From: Pseudobutyrivibrio sp. YE44
Lineage (GTDB): Bacteria; Bacillota; Clostridia; Lachnospirales; Lachnospiraceae
DNA length: 51,238 nt
NCBI RefSeq assembly: GCF_900104335.1
Contig: NZ_FMXT01000016.1
Coordinates: forward strand, 1-51,238
Direction of reading: 5' to 3'
The translations under genes and the position numbers were made by a program. This document shows, piece by piece, positions 35,181-43,476 of this stretch (positions are counted from its first letter, which is position 1; each line of letters begins with the position of its first letter). Below the pieces are notes generated by a model. It saw only the letters and a list, made by a program, of their open reading frames with translations, was not told the origin of the DNA and ran no database searches.

Positions 35181-35621
35181 GTTTGAAAGCATAATAAATC
35201 ATAATATGGATAATATTGAAGAGGCCAGAGCTTGTGTTGATAGGTTCTACTCACTTCTTGGTATGGAAGAGGAAAGTGAGATAATGAATATAGCGCAAGT
35301 TGCAAGGTCTCTTTTTTTGTATTTAGAGGAGGTATTTAGAAATGGGTATTATGAACCCCAAATGTACATAATGCAGTAAAGGCTTTATATGCGGATGTTC
35401 ATTGTAATATTGTTTTTGTTCCAATTGTTCCGGATAAGAACGATTTATATTGTGGAGATTCATATAAGTTAGGATGCGTGAAGATAAGTGAGTTGGTGAA
35501 TCCATATTATAAACAGGATATTAAGGCAAAAGATTACTTCGATGCGGTATTTAGATTTGATGAAATATACGAGGATGTGGGGCATTTACTGAGTATTGTT
35601 TCCGTTGTTGAAAAAATATAA
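35167..35621 (+). pseudogene. Frameshifted partner gene of the Xre regulator
   Basis: The first frame gives 70 residues (S-L-L-G-M-E-E-E ... F-R-N-G-Y-Y-E-P) and then stops at 35377-35379. The reading N-V-H-N-A-V-K-A-L-Y-A-D-V-H-C-N-I-V-F-V-P continues in the -1 frame from about 35358 to TAA 35619-35621 without a start or ribosome site. The junction lies at CCCC (35356-35359); a fifth C would restore one protein of about 151 residues. Family not recognised; no HExxH is present. I read it as a disrupted gene unless the C4 is an error. Confidence 0.55.
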
Positions 35622-35718
35622 TAAAGAATAATAAAAGTATTAGTTGACAGGGTGCATAAATGTAAGCGTAAGTAATATTCAAAGGAAGCCTAATCAATAT
35701 ATATGGGGGGATGGGATA

Positions 35719-38076
35719 ATGAAGAATTTGTTGTCTGTATTACCGAAAAAAGTTTTAAGATACTCTATATGTGCAGTATTGGCCTATGCTGTAGAGTTTA
35801 CGATAAATATATTTGGACTTTTGGATATGTTTAAAGTGGATAATATTCCACCTCTTGGTATTTTTCAATGTTCTGTATTGGCATCTGTAGCTTTAATTAT
35901 AATGTTTGTTGTTGCTTGGTTTATTCAGCAGCCTAATACTATCTATTTGGCCATAAAAAAGAATGCAATTTTGTTTCAGTTTGGCGGAATGATTGTGGAA
36001 GTAGTGGCATTGTATAAAGCCTATAGTCATATTCAACTAATGGTTATGGTAAATACTGTTTTATGGCTACTCTTGATAGATTATATTTCTCTTAAATATG
36101 TAGATTACAATGATGCACAAGCAATTGCTCCTAATAGCAGTTTGTATCTTGAAAAACCTTTTGATGTTAATACTAGAATGACTACTAGTCAGAGGGAAGC
36201 ATATGAACAGTTGGTAAAACTAATCGACGGAAAAACAAGCAAAGCAAGTTTTAATATTGGTTTTATAGGGGCTTTTGGAAGTGGAAAATCAAGTGTAATT
36301 AAAGCATTAGTAAACAATTGGGCAAAAAGAAAAGCTGGACCTAAATATTTTGTTTTTAAAATAAGTGCTCTGGAAATAAATGGTGTTGACAATATCATTA
36401 ATTATACTAAGCGTTATTTTGATGATTTGTTTTCAAAGTATGAAGTTTCGTTTATTAATAAAGCTGGGTTTTTGTCTGCTTTAGCGGTAATGTTTGAAAT
36501 AAAACAACCTGTAAAAATATCAGCTAACTTAAATAGTAGCAACGCCTACGTTAACATAGATCAGGAAAGAGTTGTTTTTGCTAATCAAGTCAAAAGCTTG
36601 CTTAAAGTATCTGGACGAAAAAATATAGTTATTATAGTTGAGGATGCGGATAGAACGGATATTAAAAATGAGGTTCTGAACTTCTTGTATGAATTTTCGG
36701 AGATAGAAGGAATAATAGGTCTTATCACTTTGGATAAGAGTAGTGATATTTGCATAAGGCCAAGTGTTCAAGGTATGACAAATGATAACGGGGAATTTAT
36801 AGGAAAATCGTTGGTTCAACCTCAATATGACAAGTTGGATAAGTTTATTCATGTGCGTGTAAGGATTAATGATGATAAAGATATTTCAAAGAATCCAGGG
36901 GTAACTAAATTAATACTTGAGCAGTACTCGAATTTGAATAATAGAAACGAGGATGCTTATGTCCAAATACCTCAGCAATATAAGAATTTGAGTATGTTCG
37001 AGCATAATGTAGGGAGCACAGTTATAAAGAATTCTGTAGGTAAAAACGATTATGATATTTTGACTGATATTTTTTTTATGAAGTTGAAGAAAAATGAAAA
37101 GTCTTTAGGAGATTATTTCGGGGAACTTGCTATTAATTACCTATACAATACAAATGAAATGTTATCAAGAATAAAGGAGATTATTATTGCTGAAAAGAAT
37201 GGAACGTTGACCTATGATTTAAAGGCTTTTTATGCAGTGTATTTGAACTTTGAAGCTGATAATTACTTTCAATGGGATTGGCTCAATAGAATTGAAAGTA
37301 TAGCAAACAATGCGTGGAACTACTTAAATATAGTATACAATGGCGCATTATATCTTGATAAATTTGGTGATAAATATATTGGAATAAAATCTATAGGTGA
37401 TATATATTTATGCTATTTAAATAGGGCGAATAACAACTTTAATTTAGAGAATCATTTTGGAGATGGTATAGTAAATCCTTATTTGTGCATAGTATTTAAT
37501 GACCATGAATTATCTGAAGCTAAGATGAAAATTAAAAATAAGAATTATACAGCATTGGCCAAACAGGTATACGAGGTGGCCAAGAAGGCTAGGACTCTTC
37601 TGTTAGAGGTTATTCCGTTGAGACGTTTTGTTGATTATATAAGACAGTCAGAGAATAACTATCGATTTCTAAAGATGCAATTACGAGAAGCTGAACTGCT
37701 TAACCTTAATTTTCTAGATTATCTTATAGGCGAATGGCAGATAAATGACAACGAATATGAAGATATTAAGGCAAGATTAAAAAACGATTATAAATTTGAC
37801 GATAGTGAAATGCAGTGGATTCCTATTAGAACTACAGTAGACGCAATATTGTATACAAATTACATTCATTTTTTCTTAAAGGATATCCAGTTAAAAGAAA
37901 TAAATACCACTCGAGCTTATATATTTGGAGATAAATATATATGTATATCTGAAGAGGATAGACGAGAGCCTGTTTGCGTAACTATTGACGAGGGAAAGGT
38001 TGTAGAACCATGTGCGGCTGAATACGGAGAAATAATTAAGTATGATGATGAATTGTGGAATCGCAAAGTAGATTGA
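35719..38076 (+). CDS. KAP-type P-loop NTPase with N-terminal membrane helices
   Basis: About 785 residues from ATG 35719 (GGGGGG eight bases upstream; ATG 35644 is less likely). Four hydrophobic segments fill about residues 10-130. A P-loop G-A-F-G-S-G-K-S-S (about 184-192) and V-I-I-V-E-D-A-D-R (Walker B with the KAP D-x-D-R form) follow. The remaining 450 residues are helical, without a recognised domain. KAP NTPases include PifA, which blocks phage T7; many sit in variable regions. Here it lies between Xre and HigA-ImmA genes. A defence role is plausible but inferred. Confidence 0.72.
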   Translation: MKNLLSVLPKKVLRYSICAVLAYAVEFTINIFGLLDMFKVDNIPPLGIFQCSVLASVALIIMFVVAWFIQQPNTIYLAIKKNAILFQFGGMIVEVVALYKAYSHIQLMVMVNTVLWLLLIDYISLKYVDYNDAQAIAPNSSLYLEKPFDVNTRMTTSQREAYEQLVKLIDGKTSKASFNIGFIGAFGSGKSSVIKALVNNWAKRKAGPKYFVFKISALEINGVDNIINYTKRYFDDLFSKYEVSFINKAGFLSALAVMFEIKQPVKISANLNSSNAYVNIDQERVVFANQVKSLLKVSGRKNIVIIVEDADRTDIKNEVLNFLYEFSEIEGIIGLITLDKSSDICIRPSVQGMTNDNGEFIGKSLVQPQYDKLDKFIHVRVRINDDKDISKNPGVTKLILEQYSNLNNRNEDAYVQIPQQYKNLSMFEHNVGSTVIKNSVGKNDYDILTDIFFMKLKKNEKSLGDYFGELAINYLYNTNEMLSRIKEIIIAEKNGTLTYDLKAFYAVYLNFEADNYFQWDWLNRIESIANNAWNYLNIVYNGALYLDKFGDKYIGIKSIGDIYLCYLNRANNNFNLENHFGDGIVNPYLCIVFNDHELSEAKMKIKNKNYTALAKQVYEVAKKARTLLLEVIPLRRFVDYIRQSENNYRFLKMQLREAELLNLNFLDYLIGEWQINDNEYEDIKARLKNDYKFDDSEMQWIPIRTTVDAILYTNYIHFFLKDIQLKEINTTRAYIFGDKYICISEEDRREPVCVTIDEGKVVEPCAAEYGEIIKYDDELWNRKVD

Positions 38077-38117
38077 TAAAATTAGCAGTTGCTTATATTG
38101 CAACTGCTAATTTTATC
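38075..38117 (+). terminator. Strong hairpin after the KAP NTPase gene
   Basis: An exact 18-bp stem (38075-38092 with 38100-38117) encloses the 7-nt loop TTATATT and starts within the stop codon. The A-rich left and T-rich right arms (AATTTTATC) make it a bidirectional intrinsic terminator. Confidence 0.85.
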
Positions 38118-38122
38118 TAATG

Positions 38123-38193
38123 ATTACCTTTTTGGTAATTAAAATTGATTATCGCAATAATAGATGTTATAATTCTATTACCAAAAGGGTAAT
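38123..38193 (+). promoter_or_regulatory. Promoter flanked by two identical-half-site operators
   Basis: ATTACC-N5-GGTAAT occurs twice, at 38123-38139 and 38177-38193. Between them lies TTGATT (38145-38150), 17 bp, then TATAAT (38168-38173). The operators overlap neither box but bracket the promoter, one ending five bases before -35 and one starting three bases after -10. The HigA-like helix-turn-helix of the downstream protein is the natural candidate to bind them. Confidence 0.85.
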
Positions 38194-38214
38194 CAAAACA
38201 GAAAGAACGATGTT

Positions 38215-38268
38215 ATGAAAATTTTGTATAAGAATTCTGTAGCAAAAAAGAGAGTGGGTGCATTATGA
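38215..38268 (+). CDS. 17-codon ORF before the HigA-ImmA gene, leader or toxin remnant
   Basis: ATG 38215 to TGA 38266-38268 encodes M-K-I-L-Y-K-N-S-V-A-K-K and five more residues; the stop overlaps the next ATG (ATGA). M-K-I-L-Y-K-N resembles the opening strand of RelE/HigB-like toxins, which normally precede HigA genes, so it may be what remains of a deleted toxin. It could equally be a translated leader. AGAAAGAACG is a weak ribosome site. Confidence 0.4.
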   Translation: MKILYKNSVAKKRVGAL

Positions 38269-39365
38269 GTAGCATAACGGAATATAAAGAGTTAATAGCG
38301 TTTCATCCAGGTTACTATCTCTCTGAGATATTAGAAGACATGGGGATTACTCAGGCCGAGTTTGCAACTCGCTTGGGCACAAACACTAAGACCCTCAGCT
38401 ATTTAATAAATGGGCAAACAAATATCACAAATGATTTGGCAAAAAAATTGTCAGTTATGCTCGGTACAAGCGAAGAGGTTTGGTTGAATTTACAGAATGT
38501 CTACGATCAAAAACTTATCGAGATAGAAAAGGAAAAAGATTTTGATAAACAGCAAGCTGTGGCAAGGCTTATTGATTATAGTTATTTTATGAAAGTCGCT
38601 GGGTTGCCAAAAGCAAAATCAATTAATGAAAAGATAGAAAATTTATGTGGTTATCTTAAAGTGGCAGATTTAAGAATCATGCTAAAGCCTGATTTTTTGG
38701 TCAACTGTAGAACAGGAATAAGCGAGGTAAACGAAAAAAATATTGTTAATTCTAGAGCATGGGTTCAAACTGCCATCAACTGTTCTCAAAAAATTGAAAC
38801 AGACAAATATGATGCTGAAAAATTGAAGTTTCATTTATCAGAGATAAGAGATATGACTGTAAAAGAACCAGAAGAATTTATACCTAGAATGAATCAGATA
38901 TTTGCTGAATGTGGCGTGGCATTTGTGTTGTTGCCAAGTTTGAAAAACTCGGGTGTTAATGGTGCTGTTAAATGGGTGAATGAGAACAGAGTGGTTTTAG
39001 CAATGAATAATAGAAGGTTAGACGCTGATATCTTTTGGTTCTCACTGTTTCATGAAATCAAGCATGTACTTCAAAGAAAAACAAAAACAACATTTATTAG
39101 CTATTCTGAAAACGAAATGATTAGCAAGAATGAAGCGCTAGAGGAGGAAGCAGATAAATTTGCAACAAATTATCTAATCCCTCCAGCTGCTCTTAGAAAG
39201 TTTGCACCAACAAAATACACATCAGATGAAGAAATAATTAGATTTGCTAATTCTATAGGAATCCATCCCGGTATTGTCGCTGGACGATTGCAACATGAGG
39301 GGATAATACCTCAAAATAGATGCTCGAAGTTAAAGGTGAAATATGTAATTGAGATGGAGAACTAG
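38265..39365 (+). CDS. HigA-type HTH fused to ImmA/IrrE metallopeptidase
   Basis: 366 residues. F-H-P-G-Y-Y-L-S-E-I-L-E-D-M-G-I-T-Q-A-E at the N-terminus is the HigA antitoxin fold; G-T-N-T-K-T-L-S-Y-L-I-N-G is its recognition helix. The C-terminal half holds F-H-E-I-K-H-V-L (HExxH zinc site) and E-E-E-A-D-K-F-A-T-N-Y, as in ImmA/IrrE peptidases, which cleave repressors. The expected HigB partner is missing or reduced to the 17-codon ORF. It likely represses its own promoter through the two operators upstream. Confidence 0.85.
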   Translation: MSSITEYKELIAFHPGYYLSEILEDMGITQAEFATRLGTNTKTLSYLINGQTNITNDLAKKLSVMLGTSEEVWLNLQNVYDQKLIEIEKEKDFDKQQAVARLIDYSYFMKVAGLPKAKSINEKIENLCGYLKVADLRIMLKPDFLVNCRTGISEVNEKNIVNSRAWVQTAINCSQKIETDKYDAEKLKFHLSEIRDMTVKEPEEFIPRMNQIFAECGVAFVLLPSLKNSGVNGAVKWVNENRVVLAMNNRRLDADIFWFSLFHEIKHVLQRKTKTTFISYSENEMISKNEALEEEADKFATNYLIPPAALRKFAPTKYTSDEEIIRFANSIGIHPGIVAGRLQHEGIIPQNRCSKLKVKYVIEMEN

Positions 39366-39438
39366 AAAATGGACTACATAAAGATTGAGCATATATGTGT
39401 GGAAATAGTTGAATAGGCATCACAGAGGGGGCTAGAAT

Positions 39439-40356
39439 ATGCAAAAGAAAGTTGAAAAAATAATAGCATATATCAATTCAATAATCATAATATTTGCAGC
39501 TATATATTTTCCGATTGTAATTGTTGTTTCTCTTTTTAAATCCATATTACCAAAGCAAATTTTGCCGGTGGCATCATGGACAGTGTATGCAGGAAGTTTA
39601 TTACTTATGGTAGTATGCATTGTTTTTATTATTGGGGGAATTATATCAGCAATAATATCTGCGACTAAGAATTATAAGGGTATAGATGAACCAGTGTTTC
39701 GTCAAATTGATATGTTTCTAAAGACATGGAACGAGACAAATAATAGCTACCTGAGAATGATAGTTGTTATTAATGCAGCTTATGGAGAATCTGGTGAAAT
39801 CCAACAGTATATTGCAGATGGCCGTTTGGATGTTTTGTTTCAAAGAAAAAATGACCTTGAAAATAGTATTAATGGGCCTGTTCATGAAAAGGACGATATT
39901 GCAGCGTGGTTTATTTCTTTAATTGCTGCAGTGTTCTACGAAAAAATAATAAATGAGAACAGCAATGATGTTAAAACGGTAGCTTGGGTTATATTCATTA
40001 TTCTTATATTTGCAGTGATTCTATTTAGAAGATATTTATCAAAGGGACATGGAAACTCTTATAAATACAACATACGTGAGTATGAATTAAAGTTACTAGA
40101 GAAAAAAATCGACAATATGATGTCTGAAACAATTGCCACAAATATGGATTACATTGAGAACCAACAGCGCACAATTAGTGTGTTAATTGATAAGGCGCTT
40201 CATTGTCATAACAATAAGAAAAGAGAACAAATTGTGTCTGATATCAACTTAATTGATTCGTTGCCTTTAGATCTTCATGAGTTTCCAGAAGAATCCTATG
40301 ATGGGGTGTATAATGCGTTGAAAAGTAATGGAATTTTAGATGGAGAAAAACTATAA
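39439..40356 (+). CDS. Uncharacterised membrane protein near HigA-ImmA
   Basis: 305 residues. Two hydrophobic segments at about 8-30 and 48-75, a soluble stretch, then two short hydrophobic segments at about 155-175 and 180-200, and a charged, coiled-coil-like C-terminal third (E-L-K-L-L-E-K-K-I-D-N-M). GAGGGGG precedes ATG 39439. It lies 73 bp after the HigA-ImmA gene and may be cotranscribed. I recognise no family. Confidence 0.6.
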   Translation: MQKKVEKIIAYINSIIIIFAAIYFPIVIVVSLFKSILPKQILPVASWTVYAGSLLLMVVCIVFIIGGIISAIISATKNYKGIDEPVFRQIDMFLKTWNETNNSYLRMIVVINAAYGESGEIQQYIADGRLDVLFQRKNDLENSINGPVHEKDDIAAWFISLIAAVFYEKIINENSNDVKTVAWVIFIILIFAVILFRRYLSKGHGNSYKYNIREYELKLLEKKIDNMMSETIATNMDYIENQQRTISVLIDKALHCHNNKKREQIVSDINLIDSLPLDLHEFPEESYDGVYNALKSNGILDGEKL

Positions 40357-40416
40357 AAATAATCCTGATACATTCTTTGACAATACTTATGAAGAACTGG
40401 AATTAAAAAATATAGT

Positions 40417-40641
40417 TTGAAGACAATACTAGTAATTACAAGTACAATAGATAATACTGTTTCCTACGTAGTTGAAAGGTATGCAAATAGGGCAATTTTT
40501 TTGGTTAAGGGCTATAAGAATAGCGTTAGGTATTATTACAAGCAAGGAGTAAACTCGGATGAAACTATTTCAGCTATTTCCGAGGAAAAGCCTGATATAG
40601 TTGTTGTAAATGGCACTGGCATCATCTCTGAGAGAGCCTAA
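40417..40641 (+). pseudogene. Formyltransferase-like N-terminal remnant
   Basis: 74 residues beginning at a TTG without a good ribosome site: I-L-V-I-T-S-T, G-V-N-S-D-E-T-I, and K-P-D-I-V-V-V-N-G-T-G-I-I-S at the end. The last block is the strand-loop found in formyltransferase-fold proteins (x-P-D-x-x-x-x-x-G-T-x-I-I), after which the catalytic N-x-H-x-S region should come, but the frame stops. I read it as a truncated gene; such enzymes formylate amino sugars in glycan loci. Confidence 0.4.
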
Positions 40642-40719
40642 TCCCCTTTCTAGTCCTATTATCAATGTAAAACCTGTGGAGCATTTACGGTGCTTGTGGA
40701 TAATTCTATCGTGAATATA

Positions 40720-40737
40720 ATAGGAATGGTAAAATAA
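40720..40737 (+). repeat. 18-bp repeat ATAGGAATGGTAAAATAA, copy 2
   Basis: Identical to 33849-33866. Here it lies about 105 bp before the Rieske fusion gene, just upstream of a TATAAT at 40750-40755, and is not close enough to any start to be a ribosome site. Confidence 0.7.
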
Positions 40738-40843
40738 ACGAATGATGAGTATAATATAAGTTGAATGAAGTATAAAATCTACAGCTATTCAATTTTGACG
40801 GAGAAATGATTATCAGTTTGTAAACTATTTTGGGGAGCACACT

Positions 40844-42484
40844 ATGATTAAAAATCAATGGTATGCAGTTCTTTCATCACACAAACTTAAAAAGAATGAT
40901 ATCCTTGGTGCTCGCCGATTCGGGGAGAATCTTATTTTCTTTCGAGACCTTGATGGGAATGTGGCTTGTGTGAATTCTCTGTGTGCCCATAGGGGCGCAT
41001 CTCTGGGAAAAGGCAGGCTAGAAAATAATCATATAAAATGTCCATTTCACGGAATTGAATATGATAGTTCTGGAGCATGTACCTATGTTCCATCCAATGG
41101 AAAAGCCTCCATTGATGATTATGATAAGCTTCATCTTAAGAGTTATCCAACCAGAGAAATTGGTGGGATTATTTTTGCATGGTATGGGGACAAAGAACCT
41201 GAAAAAGAACCTGATTATTTCAGTATCATCACTAATGAATCATATACCTATGACCATATGGAGGATGCGTGGAATGTTCATTATTCACGTGTCATTGAGA
41301 ACCAGTTAGACGTTTCGCATCTTGCATTTGTTCATTACAATACTATTGGTAAAGGTAATAGAACTTTATGCAATGGCCCTAAGGTTGTATGGCTCGATGA
41401 GAACACTTTTAGGACTAGTGCTGATAATGAAGTAGATGTTGGTCAGACGCCAAAACCATCGATGGATTCGGAAATCAAATCCACAAATTTGAATTTTAAA
41501 TTTCCAAACATGTGGCTGAATCATGTGACAGATAAAATACAGATATTGGCATTTTTTATTCCTGTGGATGACGAGCATGCTATAATTGCCCTGAGATTTT
41601 ATAACAGGATTACGGGTTTAAAGCCTATAGATAAAGCAATAGCTTGGTTGGGAAGCAGAGCCAACAAGATTATTGAACGGCAGGATAAGAAGGTAGTTGA
41701 AACCCAGATGCCAAAATCCACAGATTTGTATATGGGTGAAAACCTAGTGGCGGCAGATTTGCCTATAATTGAATACAGAACTAGGCGTCAACAACTTAAG
41801 ATGCAAGGCGAGGGGGCTAAGGCAACAACATCGAAAGGAGAAAATGCTATGGCGGAGATGAACACAAAGGCAATGTATAAATTATCCTATGGGTTGTTTG
41901 TGTGCACAGCAGTACGTGATGGAAAAGCTAATGGTTGCATCATCAATACGGCAATTCAGGTTGCATCGGAACCCAATCGTATTTCTATAGCTATTAACAA
42001 GGCGAACTTCACCCACGACATGGTGAAGCAGACTGGCGCATGCAACATTTCTGTCATCAGTCAGGATGCTTCTTTCGATTTGTTCAAGCATTTCGGATTT
42101 CAATCTGGTCGTGATGTTGATAAGTTTGAAGAGTATCCAAAGGCTAACTATCATCAGGCGGATAATGGGATTCCTTACATTGTAGTGGGGACCAATGCAT
42201 ATTTCTCGCTCAAGGTTATGGAAACAGTTGATTTGGGCTCCCATACTTTGTTTATTTGTGAGCCTACATTTATGACTGTCCTTTCAGATACGACGTCAGC
42301 AACATACGAATATTACCAGAATAATATCAAACCAAAGCCTGAGGCTGTTGGAACCACTCCAAAAGGTGAGACGGTTTGGCGTTGTCGCATATGTGGATAT
42401 GAGTATGTTGGGGAGGAACTGCCAGACGATTTTATATGTCCTATTTGCAAGCATCCAAAGGCGGACTTCGAGAAGATTGTGTGA
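40844..42484 (+). CDS. Rieske oxygenase-flavoredoxin-rubredoxin fusion protein
   Basis: 546 residues in three modules. Residues 1-325: a Rieske oxygenase, with C47-x-H49 and C66-x2-H69 for the [2Fe-2S] cluster and D156-x2-H159-x4-H164 for mononuclear iron; R-Q-D-K-K-V-V-E-T-Q near 285 fits the last iron ligand region of PaO/CAO-like enzymes. Residues 336-505: an FMN-binding flavin reductase domain (Y-G-L-F-V-C-T-A). Residues 513-546: rubredoxin, C514-x2-C517 and C532-x2-C535. The last two together equal a high-molecular-weight rubredoxin. Electrons would flow NAD(P)H-FMN-rubredoxin-Rieske-iron within one chain. Substrate unknown. SOD follows. Confidence 0.88.
   Translation: MIKNQWYAVLSSHKLKKNDILGARRFGENLIFFRDLDGNVACVNSLCAHRGASLGKGRLENNHIKCPFHGIEYDSSGACTYVPSNGKASIDDYDKLHLKSYPTREIGGIIFAWYGDKEPEKEPDYFSIITNESYTYDHMEDAWNVHYSRVIENQLDVSHLAFVHYNTIGKGNRTLCNGPKVVWLDENTFRTSADNEVDVGQTPKPSMDSEIKSTNLNFKFPNMWLNHVTDKIQILAFFIPVDDEHAIIALRFYNRITGLKPIDKAIAWLGSRANKIIERQDKKVVETQMPKSTDLYMGENLVAADLPIIEYRTRRQQLKMQGEGAKATTSKGENAMAEMNTKAMYKLSYGLFVCTAVRDGKANGCIINTAIQVASEPNRISIAINKANFTHDMVKQTGACNISVISQDASFDLFKHFGFQSGRDVDKFEEYPKANYHQADNGIPYIVVGTNAYFSLKVMETVDLGSHTLFICEPTFMTVLSDTTSATYEYYQNNIKPKPEAVGTTPKGETVWRCRICGYEYVGEELPDDFICPICKHPKADFEKIV
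41835..41851 (+). promoter_or_regulatory. Internal ribosome site and in-frame ATG at the fusion joint
   Basis: AAGGAG at 41835-41840 lies eight bases before ATG 41849, which is in frame and is exactly the expected first codon (residue 336) of a free-standing flavoredoxin-rubredoxin. The fusion looks like two once-separate genes joined by loss of a stop, with the second ribosome site now coding K-G-E-N. The smaller protein may still be made on its own. Confidence 0.65.
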
Positions 42485-42702
42485 ACGGGACATTTTTATG
42501 ACCGATTAGAGTAATAAGAATTGCAATATGCTTTCTTTCGTTACTTCTTTTCAGATAAATGATGGCTAGTTGGATATTGGAATTATTGATACCATGAAGG
42601 ACCTTCTTGTAAATCTAGCTGGGATTCGCACTGTTAGAAATGTAGGATATGTAATTGATTAGAGAATAAAACAAAGATTAAATAATAAGGGGGTGTACTC
42701 AA

Positions 42703-43317
42703 ATGTACGAACAAATCAAATTGCCTTATGCAGCAGATGCTCTCGAGCCACACATCGACCAGCTTACAATCGAGACTCATCATGGCAAGCATCATGCTAC
42801 ATACACAAAGAACTTCAACGATTTGGCAGAGCAAGCTGGGGTTGCTGGCAAGCCAGCAGAAGAGGTTCTTGCAAATCTTGACGCCGTTGCTGACGAGACC
42901 TTGAGAAAAGGCCTTAGAAATCAGGGCGGTGGCTATTACAACCACAATCTTTATTTTGAGATGTTCTCACCAAATCCTGCAAAGGCTCCTACAGGGAAGC
43001 TTGCAGAGGCCATCGACAAAGCTTTTGGAAGTCTGGAAGCCTGCAAAGATGAGCTTTCAAAGCTTGCAGCTGCGCAATTTGGTTCAGGTTGGGCTTTCCT
43101 TTCAGTAGATAAGGATGGCGGACTTCATGCATCTAATTCCTTGAACCAAGACAATCCTCTTTCAGAAGGCAAGGGATGGACACCTATCTTGGCACTTGAT
43201 GTATGGGAGCATGCATATTATCTCAAATACAAGAATCTTCGCCCAGACTACATTAAGGAATTCTGGGAGATTCTGGACTGGGGTAAGGTGAGTGCGAAGT
43301 ATGAGAGCTTAGTTTAG
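42703..43317 (+). CDS. sodA: Superoxide dismutase, Fe/Mn family (Mn-like)
   Basis: 204 residues. H-H-G-K-H-H-A-T-Y, G-G-G-Y-Y-N-H-N-L, and L-D-V-W-E-H-A-Y-Y supply the three His and one Asp that bind the metal. G-G-G in the second block and N-Q-D-N-P-L (Gln) favour the manganese or cambialistic type over the iron type. No signal peptide, so it is cytoplasmic. AAGGGGGTG lies six bases before ATG 42703. Its position after the Rieske fusion suggests an oxygen-response pair. Confidence 0.95.
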   Translation: MYEQIKLPYAADALEPHIDQLTIETHHGKHHATYTKNFNDLAEQAGVAGKPAEEVLANLDAVADETLRKGLRNQGGGYYNHNLYFEMFSPNPAKAPTGKLAEAIDKAFGSLEACKDELSKLAAAQFGSGWAFLSVDKDGGLHASNSLNQDNPLSEGKGWTPILALDVWEHAYYLKYKNLRPDYIKEFWEILDWGKVSAKYESLV

Positions 43318-43342
43318 GTGTAATCATAAATATGGATAAAAT

Positions 43343-43378
43343 ATAAGGCTATGATCAAGCAAGTTGTCATAGTCTTAT
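43343..43378 (+). terminator. Terminator after the SOD gene
   Basis: ATAAGGCTATGA pairs with TCATAGTCTTAT with one G-T pair around a 12-nt loop, followed by a T-rich run (TTTTATGTTTTTT). Confidence 0.75.
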
Positions 43379-43394
43379 TTTTATGTTTTTTGTT

Positions 43395-43449
43395 TTGTCA
43401 TATTTTCAAAATAAATCTACTTGAAAATATGACAAGAAGGTTCTATAAT
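43395..43449 (+). promoter_or_regulatory. Promoter overlapped by a perfect 15-bp inverted repeat
   Basis: TTGTCATATTTTCAA (43395-43409) and its exact reverse complement (43421-43435) are 11 bp apart. The right arm begins with the -35 box TTGAAA (43421-43426); a perfect TATAAT follows 17 bp later (43444-43449). A dimeric repressor here would block polymerase. The downstream Xre protein is the likely binder. Confidence 0.88.
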
Positions 43450-43476
43450 ATAAATAGTTAGAATGGAGGGCAGCTT

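Noticed and set aside
42595-42663. 22-codon ORF in the 218-bp gap before SOD
   Set aside because: It is short, with a poor ribosome site and no recognisable motif; possibly a scrap of an older gene but not supportable.
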